Shown one piece after another: positions 1 to 8,337 of a stretch of DNA of 35,759 bases. Source of the stretch: Acidimicrobiaceae bacterium (GTDB taxonomy: Bacteria > Actinomycetota > Acidimicrobiia > Acidimicrobiales > RAAP-2). The first letter of the stretch is position 1, and the number at the start of each line of letters is the position of its first letter. Location: the NCBI GenBank assembly GCA_003169675.1, contig PNAT01000101.1:1-35759 (forward strand). Direction: 5' to 3'. The notes beneath the pieces were generated by a model that made no database searches, was not told the origin of the DNA, and was given only the letters and a program-made list of their open reading frames with translations. Position numbers and translations under genes: made by a program.

Positions 1-626
1 CTGAAGGTTGACACAGAGGGGAGCCCTACGAATGCCCCCTTATGTTCGGCTGCCAAGACTCCAGTGCCACCGAAGTGCCGAATGCCACAGGCGAACAAGA
101 GCAAGCACCGGCGCCTTCCGGGGGCGCTCCGGGCCGGCGATAGGTGACACCCTGAGTCGTGGTCGTTGACGAACTTATTGGGATAGGCATCCGGTTATTT
201 GCACACAAGGATCTTGAACACCGGATGCCACTATTTCAGCGGTCCAGGTAGGCACGTGAGGGGAGCGGGGCTGGGTTCATGTATTTCCTGTGTGTGCCTC
301 ACGGCTTGTCGTGTACCTAATCCGTGCCACAAGATCTCAACAGCCACGCCCCAATTGCCGCTATCCTTGCGACACGACATCGTTGGCGCCCGAACACCAG
401 CGGAACGCGTCAACTCAAGAACACTCGGTACTTTTCGGTGGAATCAGGCTAAAGGGCATCACCCCGCTCGCCCGATGCCCATCCGTAGCCTCGTTCGCGT
501 TGGACCCGACGGGGCACGGGACGAGGGGAGTGCGTGCGACGGCGGTGGCAAGAAGCGGGACGCTCCCTCCCTCCTCCGCGCGTCCCAGCCAGAGCGTGGT
601 GCCGTTCTACATTACGATCTGCCGAC
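1..626. other. Non-coding upstream region
   Basis: I see no convincing gene here. The open frames on both strands have arginine/proline/serine-rich translations typical of antisense frames in GC-rich DNA and no recognisable domain. The only signal I can support is a TACGAT hexamer at 613-618, eight bases before the ATG at 627, which fits a -10 element for a leaderless transcript of the cyclase gene. Confidence 0.5.
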
Positions 627-1988
627 ATGTCATCGGCTGGAGCTCGGCAAGACGATGCGTGGGGCGGACGGTTCTCGGAGTTTGTCCAGTCGAAGCCGGT
701 GTCGGCGCACCGTCGGGTGGTCTCGATTCGCTTAGGTCTCGCGCTCCTCCCTGTCACCGGAATCCTCTCCTTCCTTGTCGGCGCGTTGCCTCCCTATCCA
801 CCCAAAATGAACTCGGGCGGGCTCGTCGTCGCCGGGCTCCTGCAAGCGATCGCCGGGGCAATCTTGCTCCCCTTGGCGAAGCGCCTCTCCGACATGGCCA
901 TCTTCGTGATCTTGCTCCTGGCGGTATGCGTCACCACCGCTGGACTCTCATTCACCCCGGCCTTCCCGCTGAATGCCGTGGCATACGTGTGGATCGCCGT
1001 TGCCGGTTTCTACTTCTTCCGCGTTCGAGCGGCCGCGTTGGTGACCGCGATCATCGGAATCCAGTACGGGCTCCTTGTCGCACTGCAGCAAGGGAACACT
1101 GGGGCCGCCGAACGGTGGGGCTCGGTCATGGCCACGGTCGTCATTACCGGCTGGTTCACGAAGCAACTCGTGGAGCAGGCTGACTCCATGACCGCACTCG
1201 CGGACGCGGAGCGAGCGGACGCTGAAACCGCAAGAACGGAACTGGCCGCAGTTAACGCCTCATTGGAGAGACGGGTCGTAGAGCAGGTCGCAGCGCTTGA
1301 ACGTGTGAGCCGCCTCCGGCGGTTCCTGCCGGCCCAGGTGGCCGACACAATCTTGAAGTCGGGAGATGAATCGATCTTCGAGCCTCATCGGCGTCGGATC
1401 GCGGTGGTGTTCTGCGACCTCCGCGGCTATACCGCCTTCGCCGCATCGGTCGAACCAGAGGACGTAGTTGAGGTCATCGGCCAGTACCACGCCACCATCG
1501 GCGCCGTCATGATGGCCTTCGATGCCACAGTGGGAGCCTTTGCCGGCGACGGCATGATGGCGTACTTCAACGACCCCCTCGAGTGCGCCAATCCAGCGGA
1601 ACGGGCGGTGAAGATGGCCTGGGCGTTCGGCCCCCCGATGCGAGAGCAGACCGTCGCCTGGGAGGGTCGGGGTTTCGAGATCTCCTACGGAGTCGGGATC
1701 GCCTTGGGCGTTGCAACACTTGGAGTCGTGGGCTTCGAGGGTCGATACGACTACACACCGCTCGGCACTGTGGTGAACCTTGCATCCCGACTCTGCTCGG
1801 GAGCCGGCGCAGGGGAAATCCTCATCGATCAATACGTCGAAGCAGGCACCCGAGATCTTGTGCGAACCGAGCCGGTTGGCAACCTCACATTGAAGGGCTT
1901 CGCCGGAATCAAGGCTTTCCGCATCGTCGGACGGGCTGGGTCCCGACAGATTCTTCCCAGGGACATGCCGGTCACTGAGGCTATGTGA
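627..1988 (+). CDS. Membrane-anchored class III adenylate/guanylate cyclase
   Basis: This protein of 453 residues probably makes cAMP (or cGMP) from ATP (or GTP) at the cytoplasmic face of the membrane. Roughly residues 30-190 form about six hydrophobic segments, then an Ala/Glu/Arg-rich helix (about 190-235) leads into the catalytic domain, the usual signalling-helix layout. The cyclase core shows both metal-binding aspartates (Asp264 in CDLRG, Asp308 in GDGMM), a likely adenine-selecting Asp375 in YDYTPLG, and the transition-state pair Asn384 and Arg388 in NLASR, so it should be active. An open frame extends upstream to 534, but I chose ATG 627 because a TACGAT -10-like hexamer lies eight bases before it and the extra N-terminus is unlike protein. 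It is a single-gene unit with no partner visible. Nucleotide specificity is inferred, not shown. Confidence 0.9.
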   Translation: MSSAGARQDDAWGGRFSEFVQSKPVSAHRRVVSIRLGLALLPVTGILSFLVGALPPYPPKMNSGGLVVAGLLQAIAGAILLPLAKRLSDMAIFVILLLAVCVTTAGLSFTPAFPLNAVAYVWIAVAGFYFFRVRAAALVTAIIGIQYGLLVALQQGNTGAAERWGSVMATVVITGWFTKQLVEQADSMTALADAERADAETARTELAAVNASLERRVVEQVAALERVSRLRRFLPAQVADTILKSGDESIFEPHRRRIAVVFCDLRGYTAFAASVEPEDVVEVIGQYHATIGAVMMAFDATVGAFAGDGMMAYFNDPLECANPAERAVKMAWAFGPPMREQTVAWEGRGFEISYGVGIALGVATLGVVGFEGRYDYTPLGTVVNLASRLCSGAGAGEILIDQYVEAGTRDLVRTEPVGNLTLKGFAGIKAFRIVGRAGSRQILPRDMPVTEAM

Positions 1989-2284
1989 CGGGGTGGTCAA
2001 CGGATGGCGAGAGATATATTGTGTTCCACCCGACAAGCGTGGCTGAATCGCTCTAGGTTTGAAGGCTGATCCGAGCCGGGTGCAAAAAACCAGCTGGTAA
2101 AGCGATGACGCCGCCCGCGTGTTGGAATAGGTGCTCACCAACCGTCTCGAGGTTCCCGGACCAGACCACCCAGAGACCCGCAACGCCGAGCACGTCTTGC
2201 GCGACATCGCCAGCTTCGGCTCGCAACACCCCAACTGACACATAGCGACCCATCTCAACCTCAAGCCCAAGCAGATCGGACAGA
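1989..2284. other. Short intergenic stretch, nothing supportable
   Basis: No gene, RNA or clear repeat is recognisable between the cyclase stop and the thioesterase remnant. Frames crossing it on the minus strand are antisense shadows. It may hold the lost 5' part of the degraded thioesterase gene. Confidence 0.4.
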
Positions 2285-2716
2285 TTGGCGGCGGTCGCAA
2301 CAAGGCGACCGGGATGTTTGACGTGGCGATGGTCCAGAGCCTCGCTCGGCGCGACCATTGTCATCACCGAGGTTGGCCCCGGCACCATGACGGCTGAGCT
2401 TGAGGTGCGGCCTGACCTTCTCAACCCCTTCGGTTCGGCCCACGGTGGAACCTTGGCGACATTGGTCGACCATGTCCTTGGCGCCGTCCTTTACCCGTAG
2501 ATCCCGCCCGGCGCTTGGGCAGCCACTAGCGAACTCAAGGTCAACTTCCTCGCCCCGTCGCGTGAGGGCATCATGCGGGCACACTCCGAAGTGATTGCCC
2601 TGTCCAAGCGCACCGCGGCGGTTCGGATGGACGTCCCCGACAACGATCGCCTGGTCGGTGCCGCGCCAAGAACGGTCACTATCAGCACACCGAGGTCACC
2701 TCAAACTTCGAGTTGA
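2285..2716 (+). pseudogene. PaaI-type hotdog thioesterase, broken by an in-frame TAG
   Basis: The conceptual translation is a hotdog-fold acyl-CoA thioesterase of the PaaI type: after a GPGTMTAELEVRPDLLNP stretch comes the family signature NPFGSAHGGTLATLVDHV with its catalytic-loop HGG and Asp. A TAG at 2498-2500 interrupts it directly after LGAVLYP, and the same frame resumes with IPPGAWAATSELKVNFLAP, which is the expected next strand, and runs to a TGA at 2714. The N-terminus before SLGATIVITEV does not look right and may hold a frameshift. TAG is used as an ordinary stop by genes elsewhere in the window (11454, 18432), so read-through is unlikely and I treat this as decayed. Confidence 0.75.
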
Positions 2717-3077
2717 CCCCTTGGCCGGGGAACATTCGCCAGATCCAACATTTGCCTCAGCGTGGTGACGGCTGGATACCACATCTCTAGGTTGCCGAGA
2801 CATGACAATCGCGGCGTCGATTAGGGACCCCCGTTTCGCGGAGCGGACCAGGGCAGGGTCGCATCATTAGCGAGGTGTCCCACTTTGACAGGCAACTGGC
2901 AAGTGGGGCATGCCTCCGAAGTGCCGCATTGAGCAGGCCTACAAAGCGCCAAACCCGGCGCGCCGAGACAGGTACCTCTGAACCTCTGCCTGTCCTTGCC
3001 GAGAAGCGCCGGAAGGGGTCCATTGCCGCCGGAGGCGACCCGCCCGCTGCCACTCGTTCACAGAGGAGCGCGACCTG
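2717..3077. other. Intergenic, no gene seen
   Basis: This gap of about 360 bases lies between the thioesterase remnant and the 3' end of the CoA-transferase gene. Frames on both strands lack family resemblance. I see no strong hairpin followed by a T-run that would serve as a terminator for the leftward operon. Confidence 0.4.
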
Positions 3078-4337
3078 TCACCCGATGACCCCGTCGGCTC
3101 GTAGGTCATCGAGCTCGTCCCGACCCAGCCCCAGTTCGGCCGAGAGCACCTCGTCGGTGTGCTCACCCAACCAGGGCACGCGGGTCTCTGGGCCCTCGGA
3201 TACCTGGGCGAACTTGATGGGCAGCCCCGGTATGAGGACAGGTTGGGCCACGCCGTCGGTGCGGGGGTGCTCGACCAGCATGTGGCGTTGGGCCAGGTGG
3301 GGGTCGATCACTACCTCGGCGTCGGTAGCGCACGGACCGGCCACAAGTCCGGCGGCGTTCAGGGCCACGCACGCCTGGTACTTGGACAGGCCACTCGCCC
3401 ACAATTCAATGGCCGGTCGGATGTCGGCTTCAAGGTGGTCAAGCCAGCCCTGAGGGGTGGCGAACCGGGAGTCGGTGGCCCACTCGTCTCGTCCGATGGC
3501 CCGAGCCAGGTCCGGCCACTGATGGGACCGCAGGACCTGGAGCATGAACCAGCCGTTAGCGGCCCGGAAGGCATGGAGGATGCCGGGCCAGGGAGTGCCC
3601 ATGGGGATGCCCATGGACCAGAAGTTAGGCACCACATCGAGCACTGCCACCATGGCGTCGAGCATGGCCACGTCAATCTGCTGGCCCCTCCCGGTCCGTT
3701 CGCGCTGGCGCAGCCCGGCCTGTATCCCTATGACGGCGAACAGCGCGGTGACGATGTCGCCCAGGCCACCCATGGGTGAGCCGATCGGCGCGGCATCCGG
3801 TGGCCGCTTGAACTCGTAGGCCCCGCTCATGGCCTCGACCATGGAGGCCAGCGCCGGCCATCCGTCGTAGGGGGAGACGGGGGTGCCCTCGGGGACGGAG
3901 CGGCCGAAGCCCGAGATCGAGAGATACACCACCTTCGGGTGGGCGGCGGCGATGTCGGCATAGGCCACGCCGAGCCGCTCTGAGGCACCGGACCGGAAAT
4001 TCTCCGCCACCACGTCGAACAACGGGGCCATGCGCAACACCAGGTCGCGCCCCCGGGGCTGCTTGAGGTCGATGACGAGCGAGCGCTTGTTGAGGTTGTT
4101 GCGCATGAAGGTGGCGCCGACGCCCCGCCCCGCCGGGTCCTCCATGGCCGGCATGGACGTCCGGCCGAGGTCCCCCGTGCCCGGAGCTTCGACCTTGACC
4201 ACGTCGGCCCCCAAACGGCTCAGGAGCTGGGTGGCATAGGGGAGCGCCTGCATCTGCTCGAGGGCCAGGATGCGGATGCCCTCGAGAGGCTTGCCGAACT
4301 CCGCCGCCGCCGGGTTGACGGTGTCGCCCAGGATCAT
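3078..4337 (-). CDS. CaiB/BaiF class III CoA-transferase
   Basis: This protein of 419 residues belongs to the class III (CaiB/BaiF) CoA-transferases, which move CoA from a donor thioester to a carboxylic acid through an aspartyl-CoA intermediate. The family hallmarks are visible: GIRILALEQMQALPYATQLLSRLGADVVKVE near the N-terminus, the NLNKRSLVIDLK strand, and the likely catalytic Asp194 in GGLGDIVTALFAVIGIQAGL. Length is typical. It is the last gene of the leftward operon and its ATG overlaps the stop of the amidohydrolase gene (ATGA, 4334-4337), so it is translationally coupled. In context it would activate an acid produced by the P450, dehydrogenase and aldehyde dehydrogenase steps, or recycle CoA; the substrate cannot be read from sequence. 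Confidence 0.9.
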   Translation of the reverse strand: MILGDTVNPAAAEFGKPLEGIRILALEQMQALPYATQLLSRLGADVVKVEAPGTGDLGRTSMPAMEDPAGRGVGATFMRNNLNKRSLVIDLKQPRGRDLVLRMAPLFDVVAENFRSGASERLGVAYADIAAAHPKVVYLSISGFGRSVPEGTPVSPYDGWPALASMVEAMSGAYEFKRPPDAAPIGSPMGGLGDIVTALFAVIGIQAGLRQRERTGRGQQIDVAMLDAMVAVLDVVPNFWSMGIPMGTPWPGILHAFRAANGWFMLQVLRSHQWPDLARAIGRDEWATDSRFATPQGWLDHLEADIRPAIELWASGLSKYQACVALNAAGLVAGPCATDAEVVIDPHLAQRHMLVEHPRTDGVAQPVLIPGLPIKFAQVSEGPETRVPWLGEHTDEVLSAELGLGRDELDDLRADGVIG

Positions 4338-5560
4338 GGGCCGTCGAGGCCGAGCATCTGAATGGCGTTGCCCCGCATGATCTTGTAGACGTCGTCATCG
4401 CTCAAGTGCTGCACCATCTGCTCGGCCACGGCCCGGGTGTCCGGCCACGTCGAGTCGGTGTGGGGGTAGTCAGTCTCGAAGGTGATGCGGTCGACACCGA
4501 TGGCCTCCAGCGAGTTCAGGCCGTGCTGGTCGCGGAAGAAGCAGCCGTAAACCTGGCGCCGGAAGTAGGTGGACGGAGGTTCGAGGACGATGTCCTTGAC
4601 CCCGCCCCAGGCCCGATGCTCGCGCCACACGTCATCGGCCCGCTCGAGGATGTAGGGCAGCCACCCGATCTGCCCCTCGGAATAGGCCAGGATCAGGGTG
4701 GGGTAGCGGATAAGCACGCCGGAGAAGAGGAAGTCACATAGCGACGACATGGCGTTGCCGAAGCTGAGTGTGGCCGCCACGGCCACCGGGGCGTCGGCCG
4801 AGGTGGCCGGCATCTTCGATGACGACCCGATGTGCATGCAGACCACCGTCCGGGTCTCCTCGCAGGCTGCGAAGAAGGGATCCCAGGCGCCGCTGTGAAT
4901 GCTGGGCAGCCCGAGGTGTGGGGGGATCTCGCTGAAGCAGACGGCCCGCACCCCGCGCGCCGCGTTGCGCCGCACCTCGGTCGCGGCCAACGTGGTGTCC
5001 CACAGCGGGATGAGGCAGAGGGGGATGAGGCGACCGGCGCTGTCGCCGCACCACTCCTCCACCATCCAGTCGTTGTAGGCCATGACGCAGGCCAGGGCCA
5101 CCTCCCGATCCTTGGCCTCTAAGAAGGTCTGGCCGCAGAAGCGGGGGAAGGACGGAAAGCACAGGCTCGACTCGACCCAGTTGGCCTCCATGTCGGCGAT
5201 GCGGGCCTTGGGCTCGTAGCAGCCCGGGCGCATCTCCTCGTAGGTGATGGGGGACATGGTCATGTCGTCTCGGTCGAAGCCGACCGCCGCCACGTGCCGC
5301 TTGTTGATGTACACCAGGTCCTCGTAGACCCAGCAGTCGGCGGACGGACCGTCGGGATCGAAGGTCTGGCGGTAGGTGCCGCCGCCGATGTGCTCCATCT
5401 CACCGATCCCCCGGCGTTCGGCCCGCGGTCCGCGGTCCCGGTAGCGGGCCGGCAACCAGGTGTCCCAGAGGTGGGCCGGCTCGACCACGTGGTCATCGAC
5501 ACTGATGATCTTGGGCAGAGGCGTGGTGCTGCCGAAGCGGGGCGCCGAGCCGTCCGTCAT
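4334..5560 (-). CDS. Amidohydrolase-superfamily metal-dependent hydrolase (ACMSD-like)
   Basis: This 408-residue protein is a TIM-barrel amidohydrolase of the Amidohydro_2 type that includes 2-amino-3-carboxymuconate semialdehyde decarboxylase and related decarboxylases and C-C hydrolases. It starts with the family strand ISVDDHVVEP (residues 19-28; the usual H-x-H is reduced here to Asp22/Asp23-His24), has a second metal-ligand candidate His243 in VCMHIGSS, and the distal Asp364 in FETDYPHTDSTWP, followed by the closing RGNAIQMLGL. The gene overlaps both neighbours by four bases. Actinobacteria often carry such proteins in steroid, terpenoid and aromatic degradation clusters. Whether it decarboxylates or hydrolyses its substrate is unknown. 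Confidence 0.85.
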   Translation of the reverse strand: MTDGSAPRFGSTTPLPKIISVDDHVVEPAHLWDTWLPARYRDRGPRAERRGIGEMEHIGGGTYRQTFDPDGPSADCWVYEDLVYINKRHVAAVGFDRDDMTMSPITYEEMRPGCYEPKARIADMEANWVESSLCFPSFPRFCGQTFLEAKDREVALACVMAYNDWMVEEWCGDSAGRLIPLCLIPLWDTTLAATEVRRNAARGVRAVCFSEIPPHLGLPSIHSGAWDPFFAACEETRTVVCMHIGSSSKMPATSADAPVAVAATLSFGNAMSSLCDFLFSGVLIRYPTLILAYSEGQIGWLPYILERADDVWREHRAWGGVKDIVLEPPSTYFRRQVYGCFFRDQHGLNSLEAIGVDRITFETDYPHTDSTWPDTRAVAEQMVQHLSDDDVYKIMRGNAIQMLGLDGP

Positions 5561-6417
5561 GGTGACCCCAGTGTGGCGCTGATGGCGAGGAGGGGGATCA
5601 GCGACTCCAGTTCTCTCCGCATGGCATCAGAAGGCCCACTGCGCACCCGAAGGATGACCTCGTCGACGCCCAGGCCGGCATAGTGCACCAGCTTGGCCTC
5701 GCTGCCGATGGTGCCGAACGGGATCACGGAGAGCTGGTCCGGGTCGCGCCCGGCCGCTTCGGCCAGGTGGTGCAGGCGCGGGATGGCCTCGGCCAGGCCG
5801 CGTCCACCGATGGGCAGCCACCCGTCGGCGTAGTCGGCCACGGCGGAGAGGACGGCGTCGCCGGCGCCGCCTCCGATGAGCGTGCGCACGCGCGGTTGCT
5901 GGACGGGCTTGGGCCAGGCCCACGAAGGAGGAAGATCGATCAGCTCACCGTGGAACTCGGCCTGTGCCTCGGACCACAGGGCCTGCATGCACAGGATGTG
6001 CTCCCGAACCAGTGCGTGGCGGCGGCTGAAGTCCACCCCGTGATCCTCGGCCTCGGCCCGGTTCCAGCCGAAGCCGATGCCCAGGGTGAACCGTCCCCCC
6101 GAGAGGTGGTCCAGGGTGGCCACCTGCTTGGCCAGGAGGATCGGGTCGTGCTGGGCGGCCAGGAGGATCCCGGTGCCCAGGCGGATGCGCCGGGTGGTGG
6201 CGACGGCGGTGGACAAGGAGACCAGAGGGCACAGGCCACGTTGGTAGTCCTCCAGGCGGACGCCCTCGACCAGGGCCGGCGGGACGTCGGCGCGCACCGG
6301 CAGGTGGGTGTGCTCGGGCAGGTACAGCGAATCGAAGCCGAGCTCCTCCACCACTCCGGCCAGGGCGGCGGGTGCCATGTCACGGTCCGTGAGGAAGGCG
6401 GTGATGCCGAGTCGCAT
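5557..6417 (-). CDS. LLM-class F420-dependent oxidoreductase
   Basis: This protein of 286 residues is a luciferase-like (LLM) TIM-barrel oxidoreductase that probably uses coenzyme F420. It opens with MRLGITAFLTDRDM, has the typical ELGFDSLYLPEHTHLP segment with the histidine that follows the second strand, then TRRIRLGTGILLAAQHDPILLAKQVATLDHLSGGRFTLGIG, the classic LLM core. A much longer open frame runs upstream to 7524, but it crosses two other genes in a wrong frame; the ATG at 6417 starts exactly at the family N-terminus and lies five bases after the preceding stop. The stop overlaps the amidohydrolase start. Reduction, oxidation and hydroxylation are all possible for this family. Confidence 0.88.
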   Translation of the reverse strand: MRLGITAFLTDRDMAPAALAGVVEELGFDSLYLPEHTHLPVRADVPPALVEGVRLEDYQRGLCPLVSLSTAVATTRRIRLGTGILLAAQHDPILLAKQVATLDHLSGGRFTLGIGFGWNRAEAEDHGVDFSRRHALVREHILCMQALWSEAQAEFHGELIDLPPSWAWPKPVQQPRVRTLIGGGAGDAVLSAVADYADGWLPIGGRGLAEAIPRLHHLAEAAGRDPDQLSVIPFGTIGSEAKLVHYAGLGVDEVILRVRSGPSDAMRRELESLIPLLAISATLGSP

Positions 6418-6422
6418 GCCGC

Positions 6423-7187
6423 TCAGGTGGATGTCTTGGCCGCGAATTCGGCCAGAGGGCCCGAGGCCGCCGCACCGCTGAGTAGCGTGGCAAAGGCAGC
6501 CTGCTCGCGGAGATTGGCCGCCTGCACCAGGTCGCGCTGTCCGGCCCGCATGAGCGACGTGATGGCGCGGAGTGCCGCGTGCGGGTGGGCGGCGATACGC
6601 GTGGCCAAGGCGACCGTCTCGGTCAGGGTCGTTCCTTCGTCGCACACCCGAAGCGCGAAGCCGAGCTCGACCGCCTCGGGCGCGCTGACCCAGTCCGACG
6701 TCAAGAGGATGCGCGCTGCCTGTTGCCAGCCCATGCGGGCCGGGAAGAGCACGCTGCTGGCGGCCTCGGGTGGCACGCCCAATTCGGCAAAGGGCACCCG
6801 CAGGCGGGCGGTCGCATCGACCAGGATGAGATCGCAGTGGGCCAGGAGGGTGAACCCCAACCCGACGGCGACACCGTTGACGGCGGCGAGCAATGGCACG
6901 CTGAGGCTGCAGACGGCATTCAGCAGGCCCATGAATCCCTGCCCCGCCCCTTCGACGGCGGTGCCGGAGGCGATGGCGGCCATTTCGGCCAGGTCTTGGC
7001 CCGAGGTGAACGCGCCGCCCTTCCCGGTGAGCACCACGGCGCCGACCGACTCGTCGGCATCGGCCTCGAGCAATGCCGCCGTGACGTCCTGGTACATGGC
7101 TGTGTCGAAGGCATTGCGGACCTCGGGCCGGTTGAAGGTGATGACCCGCACACCGGCGGCGGCGTCCTCCGTCTCCACCCGGCTCAC
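6423..7187 (-). CDS. Enoyl-CoA hydratase/isomerase family protein
   Basis: This crotonase-fold enzyme of 254 residues acts on an acyl-CoA, adding water to or shifting the double bond of an enoyl-CoA. The oxyanion-hole segments are AFTSGQDLAEM (about residues 59-69) and NGVAVGLGFTLLAHCDL (104-120), and candidate acid/base residues are Glu135 in FAELGV and Glu141 in PPEAASS; the PE-x-x-SS pattern is closer to isomerases of the PaaG/ECI kind than to classical hydratases. The start is a GTG at 7187-7185 that overlaps the stop of the SDR gene (GTGA). An upstream ATG at 7268 would place 27 residues inside the SDR gene and is rejected. Confidence 0.88.
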   Translation of the reverse strand: MSRVETEDAAAGVRVITFNRPEVRNAFDTAMYQDVTAALLEADADESVGAVVLTGKGGAFTSGQDLAEMAAIASGTAVEGAGQGFMGLLNAVCSLSVPLLAAVNGVAVGLGFTLLAHCDLILVDATARLRVPFAELGVPPEAASSVLFPARMGWQQAARILLTSDWVSAPEAVELGFALRVCDEGTTLTETVALATRIAAHPHAALRAITSLMRAGQRDLVQAANLREQAAFATLLSGAAASGPLAEFAAKTST

Positions 7188-7945
7188 GGGCGCATGACCT
7201 GGCCGCCGTCGACATTGAAGACGTGGCCGGTGACCCAACTGGCCTCGTCGGAGAGCAGGAACTGGCACATGCCCACCAGGTCGGCCGGCGTCCCTTGTCG
7301 CTTGAGGGCCAGGGCACCGACGATTTGCTCAATGAACACGCTGGGCACGGTGGCCCGGGCCGCCTCGGTATCGATCGGCCCCGGTGCGATGGCGTTGACC
7401 CGGATGCCCATGCCACCCACCTCCGCCGCCAGCTGGGCGGTGAGGGAGTTGATGCCGGCTTTGGAGAGGCCGTAGAACCCCGAATAGACGTAGGCCGCCG
7501 TCGAGGACTGGTTGACGATGGCACCCCCGCCGCGCTTGCGCATGGAACGGAAGCAGGCCCGGGTACACACCAGCGCCCCCAGCAGGTTCACCGAGAGGAA
7601 CTTGGTCAGATACTCCCAGTCGACATTGAGCAGGGAATCGATCTTCATGCCACCGAAGATGGCGGCGTTATTGACCAGGTAGTCGATCCCACCGAACCGC
7701 TCGTCGGCCAGCCCGGCCATGGCACCAGCCGAACCATGATCGGACACGTCCACCCGGCACGACTCGGCCACGCCGCCGGCGTCGCGGATCCCCTGGGCCA
7801 CCTTCTCGGCGCCCGCCTCATCAATGTCGGCCACCAGGACGGCGGCGCCTGATGAGGCCAGCCCTTCGGCATACACCTGCCCGATGCCGCCGGCCGAACC
7901 GGTGACGATGGCCACCTTGCCGCTGAAGTCGAATGCCGTGCTCAT
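7184..7945 (-). CDS. Short-chain dehydrogenase/reductase (Rv0769-like position)
   Basis: This classical SDR of 253 residues carries the cofactor motif TGSAGGIG (15-22), Asp40 at the end of strand 2 (NAD preference), NNAAIF (92-97), a catalytic Ser147/148, Tyr158 and Lys162, and the post-active-site APGPIDTEAAR loop. It oxidises or reduces a hydroxyl/keto group. It sits mid-operon, overlapping the carboxymuconolactone-decarboxylase-like gene upstream by four bases and the crotonase downstream by four. From memory, M. tuberculosis has an SDR (Rv0769) in the same conserved divergon, so this may be its counterpart. Substrate is not deducible. Confidence 0.9.
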   Translation of the reverse strand: MSTAFDFSGKVAIVTGSAGGIGQVYAEGLASSGAAVLVADIDEAGAEKVAQGIRDAGGVAESCRVDVSDHGSAGAMAGLADERFGGIDYLVNNAAIFGGMKIDSLLNVDWEYLTKFLSVNLLGALVCTRACFRSMRKRGGGAIVNQSSTAAYVYSGFYGLSKAGINSLTAQLAAEVGGMGIRVNAIAPGPIDTEAARATVPSVFIEQIVGALALKRQGTPADLVGMCQFLLSDEASWVTGHVFNVDGGQVMRP

Positions 7946-8337
7946 TCCGGCGCGGCGTCGGTCCCCGCCGCCCTGGCCCGCCGGGCGATGACCTCCTCCG
8001 CCACCTGGTTCATCCCGGTCGACAGCGGCCAGCCGATGTAGTGGGTCAGGTGCACCACGATCTCGCGGACCTGCTCAGGCGTCACCTCGTCGCGTTCGAG
8101 CGCCGAGGAAAACTGGATATCGAGCAGGTCCGTTTTGCCCAGCGCGGCCAGGACCCCCATGGTGAGGAGACGGCGATCCCGGATACCGAGCGCCTCGCGG
8201 GTCCACACCGTTCCGAAGAGATGTTCGACGGTCATGGCGACGTAGGCGCCCGGAAGTGTGTCGGGGTCAACGGAGAACCCGTACACCTCTTCCATCTTCG
8301 CTATCCCGGCGGCTCGCTTGTCGACGGGCTCTGTCAT
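7942..8337 (-). CDS. Carboxymuconolactone decarboxylase family protein (Rv0771-like)
   Basis: This all-helical protein of 131 residues matches the carboxymuconolactone decarboxylase (CMD) family. The core DRRLLTMGVLAALGKTDLLDIQFSSALERDEVTPEQVREIVVHLTHYIGWPLS contains the family histidines in VHLTHYIGWP. It lacks the CxxC of the AhpD peroxidase branch, so a redox role is unlikely. It is translationally coupled to the aldehyde dehydrogenase upstream (ATGA, 8334-8337) and to the SDR downstream. M. tuberculosis Rv0771 in the cyp51/aldA divergon is annotated as the same family, from memory. The real reaction in this context, possibly decarboxylation or lactone isomerisation of a ring-cleavage product, is unknown. 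Confidence 0.88.
   Translation of the reverse strand: MTEPVDKRAAGIAKMEEVYGFSVDPDTLPGAYVAMTVEHLFGTVWTREALGIRDRRLLTMGVLAALGKTDLLDIQFSSALERDEVTPEQVREIVVHLTHYIGWPLSTGMNQVAEEVIARRARAAGTDAAPE

Noticed and set aside
199..1183. Plus-strand ORFs at 199-735 and 290-1183
   Set aside because: They overlap the cyclase in other frames or lie in non-coding DNA and have no protein-like pattern.
2285..2716. Recoded amber codon (e.g. pyrrolysine) in the thioesterase and NERD genes
   Set aside because: TAG ends ordinary genes at 11454 and 18432, no suppressor tRNA is seen, and the affected genes show further signs of decay.
5683..7197. 504-codon plus-strand ORF
   Set aside because: Exactly antisense to three well-supported genes; composition is that of a GC-rich mirror frame.
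5557..7524. A single long minus-strand ORF of 655 codons
   Set aside because: Only its last 287 codons are a protein (LLM family); the rest is a wrong frame across the crotonase and SDR genes.
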